Below are positions 15,811 to 23,150 of a stretch of DNA of 28,307 nt, piece by piece. A program made the translations under genes and the position numbers. Position 1 is the first letter of the stretch; each line of letters opens with the position of its first letter. The DNA is from Clostridiales bacterium UBA6468. Its GTDB lineage: Bacteria; Bacillota; Clostridia; Oscillospirales; Oscillospiraceae. The stretch lies in contig DJNI01000079.1 of assembly GCA_002436765.1 (NCBI GenBank), positions 1 through 28,307 of the forward strand. Reading direction: 5' to 3'. A model generated the notes under the pieces. It made no database searches. It was not told the DNA's origin and was given only the letters and a program-made list of their open reading frames with translations.

Positions 15811-16244
15811 AAACCGTGACCCTGTACACCGACGGCGCCTGTTCCGGCAATCCCGGCCCCGGCGGCTGGGGCGCCATTCTGGAATACAACGGCGTGGAAA
15901 AGGAGCTTTCCGGCGGGGAGGACAGCACCACCAACAACCGCATGGAGCTGACGGCGGTAATCCGGGGCTTGCAGGCGCTGAAAGAAAGCTGCACCGTGGA
16001 GCTGTACAGCGACAGCAGGTACGTCATCGACGCCCTGGAAAAGGGCTGGGCGTGGGGCTGGAAAAAGCGGGGTTGGGTCAAGTCCGACAAAAAGCCCGCC
16101 CTGAATCCCGACCTCTGGGAAACCCTGCTGACCCTGACGCAAAGACACGACGTGCATTATCACTGGGTCAAGGGACACGGGGAGAACCCGAAGAACAACC
16201 GCTGCGACCAGCTGGCGGTCAGCGAGTGGAAGAAGCGGAAGTGA
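15807..16244 (+). CDS. rnhA: Ribonuclease HI
   Basis: Degrades RNA in RNA-DNA hybrids (R-loops, primers). It has 145 residues, a compact E. coli-type RNase HI. The four metal-binding acids are visible: Asp9 (YTDGACSGNPGPGG), Glu47 (NNRMELTA), Asp69 (YSDSRYV) and Asp134 (NRCDQLA), plus the catalytic-loop His124 in KGHGENP. The basic-protrusion region (WAWGWKKRGW) is present. It starts with a 4-base ATGA overlap with gyrA and so is translationally coupled; coexpression with gyrase is fitting since both limit R-loops. Confidence 0.97.
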   Translation: MKTVTLYTDGACSGNPGPGGWGAILEYNGVEKELSGGEDSTTNNRMELTAVIRGLQALKESCTVELYSDSRYVIDALEKGWAWGWKKRGWVKSDKKPALNPDLWETLLTLTQRHDVHYHWVKGHGENPKNNRCDQLAVSEWKKRK

Positions 16245-16251
16245 GCAGAGC

Positions 16252-16494
16252 ATGTTTTTATCCATCGGCAACGACATGGCCGTCCGGGACAGGAGCATTA
16301 TCGGCATTTTCGACCTGGACAACACCTCCACCTCCAAGCGCACCCGGGAGTTCTTAAGCCGGGCAGAGCGGGAGGGCGAGGTCATCCCCTGCGACGATCT
16401 GCCCAAATCCTTTATTCTGACGGCGGAATACGGCTTTTCCCGGGTGCATCTGACGGCGCTCAACGCCGCAACGCTGGAAAAACGGCTAAAATAG
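16252..16494 (+). CDS. remB: Extracellular matrix regulator RemB (DUF370)
   Basis: A small (80-residue) protein of the RemA/RemB (DUF370) family, which in Bacillus subtilis affects matrix gene expression; RemA is a DNA-binding regulator. Family signatures are IIGIFDLDNTSTSKRTREFL (about residues 16-35) and the DLPKSFILTAEYG patch. In Bacillus the yaaB/remB gene lies between recF and gyrB; here it is the last gene of the operon, 7 bases after rnhA. Its action in this organism is unknown. Confidence 0.88.
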   Translation: MFLSIGNDMAVRDRSIIGIFDLDNTSTSKRTREFLSRAEREGEVIPCDDLPKSFILTAEYGFSRVHLTALNAATLEKRLK

Positions 16495-16506
16495 GAACCT
16501 TAATGA

Positions 16507-16544
16507 AAAAAATGTGCATCTCTTTTCGGAGATGCACATTTTTT
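16507..16544. terminator. Bidirectional terminator between remB and upp
   Basis: A perfect 16-bp stem (AAAAAATGTGCATCTC with its complement) around the loop TTTTCG, with A/T runs at both ends. It lies 12 bases past remB and 9 bases past the convergent upp stop codon. Confidence 0.93.
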
Positions 16545-16553
16545 CAAAACTTT

Positions 16554-17183
16554 TTACTTGGTACCGAAGATACGGTCGCCCGCGTCGCCCAGGCCGGGGA
16601 CAATGTAGGCGTTCTCGTTGAGCTTCTCGTCAACGGCGGCCAGGAACATTTCCACGTCGGGATGGGCTTCCTGAACGGCCTTGACGCCCTCGGGGCAGCC
16701 GATGATGTTCATCATGATGATGTTCCGGCAGCCGTGTCTTTTCAGAAAATCAATGGCGGCAACGGCGCTTCCGCCGGTGGCCAGCATGGGATCCACCACG
16801 TAAACCACCCGGTTGGAGATGTCCTCCGGCAGCTTGCAGTAGTATTCCACGGGCTTGTGGGTCTCGGGGTCGCGGTACAGGCCGATGTGGCCGATCTTGG
16901 CAGAGGGGATCAGCTCCACCATATTGTCCACCATGCCGAGGCCGGCGCGGAGAACGGGGACGATGGCCAGCTTCTTGCCGGACAGCATCCGGCACTTGGC
17001 GGTGGCGACGGGGGTCTGCACCTCCACCTCCCGGGTGGGCAGGCTGCGGGTGGCCTCATAGCACATCAGACCGGCAATTTCACCGACCAGCTCGCGAAAT
17101 TCCTTGACGGAGGTCTTCTTGTTGCGCAGAATGGCCAGCTTATGCTGGATCAGGGGATGATCGAGGACGTGTACGTTTGCCAT
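16554..17183 (-). CDS. upp: Uracil phosphoribosyltransferase
   Basis: Salvages uracil with PRPP to UMP in the cytoplasm. The 209 residues equal the family length. Key motifs are RAGLGMVDNM (about 79-88), the PRPP loop VVDPMLATGGSA (129-140) and the C-terminal uracil-binding PGLGDAGDRIFGTK. The frame is open further upstream, but ATG 17183 with GAAGGAG directly upstream gives the canonical N-terminus. It is the last gene of prfA-tsaE-tsaB-upp on the minus strand, 46 bases after tsaB. Confidence 0.98.
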   Translation of the reverse strand: MANVHVLDHPLIQHKLAILRNKKTSVKEFRELVGEIAGLMCYEATRSLPTREVEVQTPVATAKCRMLSGKKLAIVPVLRAGLGMVDNMVELIPSAKIGHIGLYRDPETHKPVEYYCKLPEDISNRVVYVVDPMLATGGSAVAAIDFLKRHGCRNIIMMNIIGCPEGVKAVQEAHPDVEMFLAAVDEKLNENAYIVPGLGDAGDRIFGTK

Positions 17184-17229
17184 GATATTTCTCCTTCTAT
17201 TTACAGGGTTGAATGAATCGGCCCCGGAT

Positions 17230-17937
17230 TTATGAATTTGATGATTCCCGCTCAAGACGCTCCCGCTCTGCCTGGCTTAAGCGCAGGTAGTTGGGGGTCA
17301 GAGCGGCGCCGTCGCCGGGCTCTCCGGCGGAGATTTTCTGCGCGGCCAGAAGGGCGACCCCTGCGGCGCGCTGGTGCATCCGGTGCTCCGGAGGCATGAT
17401 AAGGTTGGGAATATCCCCGGAAAGGGTCTTGTAGGTCAGGACGCTGCCGTCCCCCACCAGAAACACGGGTTCCGTCAGGGGCGCAAGCTCCTGCTTCAGC
17501 TGCTCCAAGGCAATGGCGCGGTCGTCGGTGATCCGTTCAAGGCTTCCGTGGTTTACATAAAACAGCGCGTTATACACCTGACTCCGCCGGGCGTCCATTA
17601 CGGGGCACACATACCCCTGATATTCGCCCAGAGAAAGCGCCATGGCTTCCAGGGTGCTGACGCCGCAGCAGGGCACTTCCCTGCCCCAGGCAAAGCCCTT
17701 GGCGGCGGCGACGCCGATGCGCACGCCGGTAAAGGAGCCGGGGCCTGCGGCCACGGCCACCGCGGTGACGTCTGCTACGGTTTTGCCGCACTGGTGCAGC
17801 AGATTTTCCGCCATGACCATCAGGGTCTGGCTGTGGGTCAGGCCGGTGTTCTGGTAGCTTTCCCCCAGGAGCTTTCCGTCCTCCAGCAGCGCCGCGGAGG
17901 CGGCTTTCGCGCTGGTTTCAAAGGCTAAGATCAGCAA
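17230..17937 (-). CDS. tsaB: tRNA t6A37 biosynthesis protein TsaB
   Basis: ASKHA-fold partner of TsaD in the complex (TsaB-TsaD-TsaE) that attaches threonylcarbamoyl to A37 of ANN-decoding tRNAs. It has 235 residues. The N-terminal ILAFETSAKAASAAL, the HSQTLM segment and AAGPGSFTGVRIG (about 63-75) are diagnostic for TsaB/YeaZ. The catalytic metal-binding residues of TsaD are absent, as expected. Its start overlaps tsaE by 20 bases. Confidence 0.95.
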   Translation of the reverse strand: MLILAFETSAKAASAALLEDGKLLGESYQNTGLTHSQTLMVMAENLLHQCGKTVADVTAVAVAAGPGSFTGVRIGVAAAKGFAWGREVPCCGVSTLEAMALSLGEYQGYVCPVMDARRSQVYNALFYVNHGSLERITDDRAIALEQLKQELAPLTEPVFLVGDGSVLTYKTLSGDIPNLIMPPEHRMHQRAAGVALLAAQKISAGEPGDGAALTPNYLRLSQAERERLERESSNS

Positions 17938-18355
17938 GAAAATCCCCTCCCGAAATGGTGATCCGCCGGGTGTTCTCCCCCAGAACGTCGATGGTGACGC
18001 CGACCGCGCCCTCCATGGCCTCGGTCACATTCTCGCTCCACTCCACGGCGCACACGCCGCCCCGGTCGAGATAGTCCTCCCAGCCGATGTCGAACAGATC
18101 GTCGGCGGAGGAAAGGCGGTACATATCAAAATGAAACAGAGGGAGCCGCCCGCCCAAGTATTCGTTGACGATGGTGTAGGTCGGGCTGGTGACGGCCTCC
18201 GTGAAGCCCAGCCCCCGGGCAAGTCCCCGGGTGAAGGCGGTCTTCCCCGCCCCAAGGTCGCCCCGGTAGGCAAGAACCGTCCCGGCGGGGATGATCTTCC
18301 CTACCGCCGCGCCGATTTTCTCCGTTTCCTCCGGGGAGTTTGTGATAAATTCCAT
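17918..18355 (-). CDS. tsaE: tRNA t6A37 biosynthesis ATPase TsaE
   Basis: P-loop ATPase that drives turnover of the TsaB-TsaD complex. It has 145 residues, the standard length. Walker A is GDLGAGKT (32-39), followed by TSPTYTIVNEY and FHFDMYRL, then AVEWSENV, all typical of the YjeE/TsaE family. It sits between prfA (12-base gap) and tsaB (20-base overlap). tsaD is not in the window. Confidence 0.96.
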   Translation of the reverse strand: MEFITNSPEETEKIGAAVGKIIPAGTVLAYRGDLGAGKTAFTRGLARGLGFTEAVTSPTYTIVNEYLGGRLPLFHFDMYRLSSADDLFDIGWEDYLDRGGVCAVEWSENVTEAMEGAVGVTIDVLGENTRRITISGGDFLADLSL

Positions 18356-18367
18356 GATATTGCTTCC

Positions 18368-19429
18368 TTACTGGTGGGCGCTCTTCAACTTCTCCGCCTG
18401 ATCGGCGGTGGCGAGGGCGTTGATGATCTCGTCCAGGTCGCCGTCCATGACCGCGTCAATGCGGTACAGGGTCAGCCCCACCCGATGGTCGGTGACGCGG
18501 CCCTGGGGGAAATTGTAGGTGCGGATGCGCTCGTTGCGCATACCCGTTCCCACCTGACTGCGGCGCAGACCGGTGACTTCGCTGTCCAAGCGCTCCTGTT
18601 CCATTTCGTAGAGCTTGCTGGCCAGCATCCGCATACATTTTTCCCGGTTCTGGATCTGGCTGCGTTCCTCCTGACAGGCAACCACGATGCCCGTGGGCTT
18701 GTGGATCAGCCGCACGGCGGAGGAGGTTTTGTTGATGTGCTGACCGCCCGCGCCGCTGGAACGGTAGACCTGCATTTCAATGTCGGCGGGGTTGATCTGC
18801 ACGTCCACCTCCTCCATCTCCGGCAGGACTGCGACGGTGGCGGTGGAGGTGTGGACGCGGCCGCCGGATTCCGTTTCGGGAACCCGCTGCACCCGGTGGA
18901 CGCCGGATTCATATTTGAGCCTGGAGTACGCGCCCCGGCCGCTGATGATGAAATCCGCTTCCCTGACGCCCCCCAGCTCCGTTTCGTTCAGGTTCATCAG
19001 CTCGATGCTCCAGCCCATTTTCGCGGCGTACATGGAGTACATCCGGAAAAGACTGTGGGCAAACAGGGCGCTTTCCTCGCCGCCCACGCCGCCGCGAATC
19101 TCCATGATGACGTTTTTTTCGTCATTGGGGTCTTTGGGAAGGAGCAGGATCTGGATTTTTTCGGCCAGGGCTTCCTTCTGCGCCTTGGCGGCGGCGTAGG
19201 TTTCCTGGCAAAGCTCCTTCATTTCCGGGTCGGCCATCAGCTCCTGGGCGTCCGCCATGTCCTGCTGCGCCTGATTGTAGGCGCGGAAGGCCTCCACGAT
19301 GGGTTCCAGGTCATTTTTTTCCCGGAGCAGCTTCGCCGCCTTCTGGGGGTCGGCGTAAAAATCCGGCTGCTCGGACTTTGCGGAAAGCTCCTCGTATTTG
19401 TTGCAGATGGCCTGTAGTTTATCCAGCAT
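18368..19429 (-). CDS. prfA: Peptide chain release factor 1
   Basis: Recognises UAA and UAG in the ribosomal A site and triggers peptide release. It has 353 residues. The catalytic GGQ is at 228-230 (SGAGGQHINKTSSAVR). The codon-recognition tripeptide region reads VPETES with Pro-Glu-Thr at 184-186, an RF1-type PxT motif (RF2 would have SPF). The N-terminal helical domain is about 1-100. GGAG lies upstream of ATG 19429. It heads the prfA-tsaE-tsaB-upp run. prmC, a common partner, is absent. Confidence 0.97.
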   Translation of the reverse strand: MLDKLQAICNKYEELSAKSEQPDFYADPQKAAKLLREKNDLEPIVEAFRAYNQAQQDMADAQELMADPEMKELCQETYAAAKAQKEALAEKIQILLLPKDPNDEKNVIMEIRGGVGGEESALFAHSLFRMYSMYAAKMGWSIELMNLNETELGGVREADFIISGRGAYSRLKYESGVHRVQRVPETESGGRVHTSTATVAVLPEMEEVDVQINPADIEMQVYRSSGAGGQHINKTSSAVRLIHKPTGIVVACQEERSQIQNREKCMRMLASKLYEMEQERLDSEVTGLRRSQVGTGMRNERIRTYNFPQGRVTDHRVGLTLYRIDAVMDGDLDEIINALATADQAEKLKSAHQ

Positions 19430-19524
19430 ATAGCTACTCCATTACATATAATATCGGCAAATCTGGCAGAAGAACACCTATTTTCGACTTTTTTCCAGAC
19501 ATACATCCACTTGCCGGGGGAATG

Positions 19525-20346
19525 TTATTGGGGACGGAACACATTAAGCACGCAGCTGGCGGTGTCCGTCAGGGACTTGGTTTCCCGCAGACGCCGGGCG
19601 CCGTCCTTGCCGATGCGGAAAACGTGGGGCGTCATGGAAAGCAGATTTTCCACCTGCTCCCCTTCCACGGTGAAGGTAAACCGGATGGGGACGGATTTCA
19701 CAAGGGTGAAGCCCGGCACGTCCGGGACGGTGTCCTTGGGCTTTTCGATAAGACGGTCGTAAATGATGGATTTTAACCCCAGAAGATGGTCTTCCACCGC
19801 CAGAACCTGAAGAAAGTACCCCTCCGGCCGCAGAACGCGCTTAAATTCCTCCGGCACGGTCAGGGCAAACAGACTGGTGAGCAGGCGGCATGAATGGTCG
19901 GCCACGGGAATGTGGGACGCGGTGGCGCACAGCCACAGGCCGTTCTTGTACTTTCCGGCGGCGCAGCGGACGGCCTCCCGGGAGATGTCCATTCCCGTGA
20001 GGTGCATTCCAAGCGCGGCGGCCAGCCGGGCGGAGTAGTACCCTTCCCCACAGCCTACGTCCAGAAGCTCGCCGGCCGGTTTTATTTCTTTTGAGTTAAC
20101 CGTTAACTCTTTTGAGATATCGATCAGGGCTTCGGCGATGGGGGCGTAGTACCCCGCTTCCAGGAAGGCGCGGCGGGACAGCACCTGCTCCCGGGTGTCC
20201 CCCGGATGCAGGGAGTGCTTCTGCTGAACCGTCAGCAGATTCACATAGCCCTGCCGGGCAATGTCGAAGCAGTGATGCCCGGCGCAGACGAGGGATTTGT
20301 CCAATTTATTCAGTTTGCTTCCGCAAATCGGGCAAATCAAATCCAT
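19525..20346 (-). CDS. rlmA: 23S rRNA guanine-N1 methyltransferase (RlmA family)
   Basis: SAM-dependent methyltransferase predicted to methylate G745 or G748 of 23S rRNA (helix 35). It has 273 residues from ATG 20346. The N-terminal zinc finger is CPIC at 5-8, then Cys21 and His25 (VCAGHHCFD). A linker follows, and the Rossmann motif I is LLDVGCGEGYYSARLA. DISREAVRCAAGKY and YFLQVLAVEDHLLGLK fit the RlmA/TlrB family. An in-frame GTG at 20361 coincides with the predicted transcription start, so ATG 20346 (GGAGGG upstream) is preferred. Which guanine is modified cannot be told. The divergent neighbour is a polysaccharide deacetylase. Confidence 0.88.
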   Translation of the reverse strand: MDLICPICGSKLNKLDKSLVCAGHHCFDIARQGYVNLLTVQQKHSLHPGDTREQVLSRRAFLEAGYYAPIAEALIDISKELTVNSKEIKPAGELLDVGCGEGYYSARLAAALGMHLTGMDISREAVRCAAGKYKNGLWLCATASHIPVADHSCRLLTSLFALTVPEEFKRVLRPEGYFLQVLAVEDHLLGLKSIIYDRLIEKPKDTVPDVPGFTLVKSVPIRFTFTVEGEQVENLLSMTPHVFRIGKDGARRLRETKSLTDTASCVLNVFRPQ

Positions 20347-20366
20347 TCCGCAACCCTCCACCCTAT

Positions 20367-20395
20367 AGTATACCGCATTTTTGCCATTACGTCAA
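20367..20395 (-). promoter_or_regulatory. Promoter of rlmA
   Basis: On the minus strand: TTGACG (20390-20395), a 17-base spacer and TATACT (20367-20372). The predicted start of transcription is near 20360, which supports ATG 20346 as the rlmA start. Confidence 0.8.
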
Positions 20396-20455
20396 ATCAA
20401 AATTGCGGACACGGGGGCGTTCGGACGGAACATAAAAAACGACGGAGGTGGTTTT

Positions 20456-21139
20456 ATGCGGCGATTTTTAGCGGTGCTGGCGGTGCTGAGCCTGCTGGTT
20501 ATCCCCGGAAATGCGGCGGAGACGACAAAATATGTGGCGCTGACCTTTGACGACGGACCCTCCGGGCGGTATACCAGCCGGCTTCTGGACGGACTGTGGG
20601 AGCGGGAGGTGAAGGCCACGTTCCTGCTGTGCGGCTACCGGATCCAGGATTACCCGGACATCACCCAGCGGATCTTCGACGAGGGTCACGAGATCGGCTA
20701 CCACGGCTACTCCCACAAAAACATGAAGGAAATGAGCCGCCGCGCGGTGGCCTCCGAGATCATGGACACCCAGGCGCTGCTGCCGGAGGGGTGCGAGCCG
20801 GTGTTTCTCCGGCCGCCGGGAGGGTGCTGCAGCGACGCCGTGCGCCAGGTGGCCGAGGCGCGGCGGCTGGCGATCCTCAGCTGGTCGGTAGACCCCCGGG
20901 ACTGGGCGACCTCCGACACGGCGGCGGTGGAGCGGGCGGTGCTGAAAAACGTGAAGGACGGGGACATCGTCCTGCTCCACGACATGACGGTCAGCTCGGT
21001 GCAGGCGGCGCTGGACATTGTGGACGTGCTGAAGGATCAGGGCTACGAGATCGTCACGGTGTCGGAGCTGGTAAAGCTCCGGGGCGTGAAGCTGAAGCCG
21101 GGGAGGACCTACACCAGCTTCCCGGCGGAGCTGAAATAA
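20456..21139 (+). CDS. Secreted polysaccharide deacetylase (CE4/NodB family)
   Basis: Predicted metal-dependent deacetylase acting outside the membrane on peptidoglycan or another amino-sugar polymer. It has 227 residues from ATG 20456, chosen because GGAGG lies 8 bases upstream and it gives a signal peptide (MRRFLAVLAVLSLLVIPGNA). NodB motifs: MT1 TFDDGP (30-35), MT2 HGYSH (His83, His87, the HxxxH metal ligands), MT3 RPPGG (119-123), MT4 SWSVDPRDW and MT5 IVLLHD. All catalytic motifs are intact. It is the only plus-strand gene in the right flank. Downstream is palindromic element C. PdaA/PdaB-type roles in sporulation are possible but not shown. Confidence 0.93.
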   Translation: MRRFLAVLAVLSLLVIPGNAAETTKYVALTFDDGPSGRYTSRLLDGLWEREVKATFLLCGYRIQDYPDITQRIFDEGHEIGYHGYSHKNMKEMSRRAVASEIMDTQALLPEGCEPVFLRPPGGCCSDAVRQVAEARRLAILSWSVDPRDWATSDTAAVERAVLKNVKDGDIVLLHDMTVSSVQAALDIVDVLKDQGYEIVTVSELVKLRGVKLKPGRTYTSFPAELK

Positions 21140-21148
21140 GGAGCCTCC

Positions 21149-21368
21149 GGCAACACCGCACAAAAAGCGTCTGCGGGTCTCAGCCGTCTTTTCGTCCCGC
21201 TTCTTCCGTTTGAAAAACGGGAAATATTGCGCATCCGTAAGCCGGCGCAAGCCGGCCTACGGATGCGGCATACCCCTTGCGGGTACATACGGTATTCCTC
21301 CGTTTTGGGGACTTTGAATTGGAACAAAAATCCCGGCTGAGACTTCTGCCGAATCGTGGGGTGCTGCC
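21149..21368. repeat. Palindromic element copy C
   Basis: About 220 bases filling the gap between the deacetylase and the licCA-like gene. Outer arms begin GGCAACACC and end GGTGCTGCC. Both arms contain GTCTCAGCCG followed by a T-rich core, and an AAAACGG segment near the centre. The centre is a very stable hairpin (21231-21266: GCATCCGTA and GCCGGC around a GCAA loop). The inner right side, ACGGAGGAATAC then GTATGTA on the complement, matches 28284-28303 almost exactly, linking it to the edge copies. It probably also acts as a transcription terminator for both convergent genes. Confidence 0.8.
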
Positions 21369-21377
21369 ATGAAATTT

Positions 21378-23138
21378 CTATTGTCCAAGCAGATAATCCG
21401 CGTACTTTTCCGCCATGGCGCGCCAGTTTTCCGGGGACTGCCCCATGTCCGCGCCGCAGGATTCCCGGTACAGCGCCCAGACGAACCAGTAGTAGGCGAT
21501 GATGGCCGTGTAGGCCATGTAGTGGAACCGGCCGGATGCGTCGTACCTGCTTCCCAGATATTCTTTGATGAATCGCTCCGCCTCCGGGAAATCATACATG
21601 GCGTCTACGATGTAGTAGCCCACGTCGATCCCGGGGTCGGAAAGACCCGCGTACTCCCAGTCGATGAGAATTACGTCCCCGTCCGGCAGGAGCATCCAGT
21701 TGGGGCGGTAGGTGTCGCCGTGGCAGAAGCATTTTTCCACCCCGTCGCCCAGGGTCATCCGGTAGAGTCTGCCGATTTTTCCTTTCAGTGCTTCGTGGGG
21801 GACAAAGCAGTTTGGATCTTTTTCGGTCAGCAGCTTCTGCATGCTCAGGGCGTCCTCCCAGGGGCGCATTCCGTAGTCCACCTTTACGCCGGAGGTGTGG
21901 AGCTTGCGCAGTACGGACAGCACCTTTTGAGAATCGGCGAGGCTTCCGTAGTCCGGTTCCCGGAATTGGGGGACGAACCGGGAAATTTTCCAGCCCTCGT
22001 TGACGTCGGCGTAGATGTATGTCGGGTCGATGCCCAGCTGCTTTGCCTTTATGAGAGAGGTTTTTTCGTTGCGGCGGTTGATGATGCTGTCGGTGCCGTC
22101 TCCCGGGTGGCGGTAGATGTAGTCCACGCCGTCGATCTTGAAAATGAAGGACGTGTTGGTCATGCCCTCGCTGACGTTCCGAAAATCCGCAATGTCCTCC
22201 TCGTCGCAGCGGAACACCAGCTTGATGTTGCGGATGATGCCGCTGTGTGTGTGGCTTAAGTACTGGGTGTCGAACTGGCGAAGCTCCTCGAAATAGTCGA
22301 ACTCGAAGATCGTGCCGGGGGTGTATTCCTTATAATACATGGGCGGCAGCCGGGAAAGAGAGTCCTTCACCAGCCATTCCCAGAAGCAGGCGTGATAGCG
22401 GCCGACCTCCCGGTCGGCTTCCGCCAGGGCGAGGAAGGCGTCGGAAAATTCTTTCCGCCAGAAGGAATGCCCCAGCAGCACGCGCCCCGCGTCCCGGTTT
22501 TCCGCCATCCGGAGGATCCTGCCGTCGCCGTCCGTGTCCACGTACAGTTCGTTCACCGCTTCGCTGACGGACAGCCCCGCGTAAAAGGTTTGGTACTCAA
22601 AGCGGTTAAAGGGATTTTCCACAAAATAGCTGTCGCTGACGCAGACGTAGGTGTTTTTCAGCTCGCTGCGGGCGAGGTACAGGCTTTCGATGTTATTCTT
22701 GATGTTGAACGCGTCGTTGATGATGAATTTGACGCCGTACTTCTCCTTCAGGTAGAAGAACATTTCCTTCTTGTAGCCCAGAACCACCGTGATGTCGTCG
22801 ATCCCGGCGGCTTTCAGCTGCTGGATCTGGCGCTCGATCAGCCGTTCGCCCTTTACCTCGAACAGCCCCTTGGGCTGCTCCAAAGAGAGGGGGATAAACC
22901 TGGTGGAAGCGCCTGCCGCCAGAATGACCGCGTTGTCCACCCGGTAGGGTTCCAGCGCAGCAAGACCCGCCCCGGTCAGTGCGCCGGTGTCCCGGGCGAT
23001 CAATCCCGCGTCCGTCAGGGCGTTGATGGCGGCCTGGTCGTTCAGGGCGCGGGTGCGGCTGATGTCCGAGGTGCAGCCGCCCCGGCCCTGTCTGCCGTTA
23101 TACAGGTCGTTGAGAATGTAAAATTCGTGTTTTGTCAT
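21378..23138 (-). CDS. HTH - phosphocholine cytidylyltransferase (LicC) - choline kinase (LicA) fusion
   Basis: A 586-residue three-part protein. Residues 1-65 are a small winged-helix-like domain ending LTGAGLAALEPYRV. Residues about 70-290 are a LicC-type nucleotidyltransferase: ILAAGASTRFIPLSLEQPKG with Lys90, LGYKKEMFFYLKEKYGV, LLGHSFWR and FWEWLVKD. Residues about 310-586 are a LicA-type choline/ethanolamine kinase: SEGMTNTSFIFKI, GDGTDSIINRRNE, catalytic HGDTYRPN (473-480) and IDWEYAG (Asp493). The predicted activity is phosphorylation of choline or a similar amino-alcohol and transfer to CMP, which elsewhere feeds LicD transferases that decorate surface polymers. No LicD is in the window. 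It lies 12 bases after the amidohydrolase and is last in a three-gene operon. Confidence 0.88.
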   Translation of the reverse strand: MTKHEFYILNDLYNGRQGRGGCTSDISRTRALNDQAAINALTDAGLIARDTGALTGAGLAALEPYRVDNAVILAAGASTRFIPLSLEQPKGLFEVKGERLIERQIQQLKAAGIDDITVVLGYKKEMFFYLKEKYGVKFIINDAFNIKNNIESLYLARSELKNTYVCVSDSYFVENPFNRFEYQTFYAGLSVSEAVNELYVDTDGDGRILRMAENRDAGRVLLGHSFWRKEFSDAFLALAEADREVGRYHACFWEWLVKDSLSRLPPMYYKEYTPGTIFEFDYFEELRQFDTQYLSHTHSGIIRNIKLVFRCDEEDIADFRNVSEGMTNTSFIFKIDGVDYIYRHPGDGTDSIINRRNEKTSLIKAKQLGIDPTYIYADVNEGWKISRFVPQFREPDYGSLADSQKVLSVLRKLHTSGVKVDYGMRPWEDALSMQKLLTEKDPNCFVPHEALKGKIGRLYRMTLGDGVEKCFCHGDTYRPNWMLLPDGDVILIDWEYAGLSDPGIDVGYYIVDAMYDFPEAERFIKEYLGSRYDASGRFHYMAYTAIIAYYWFVWALYRESCGADMGQSPENWRAMAEKYADYLLGQ

Positions 23139-23150
23139 AGGAATCCGCCT

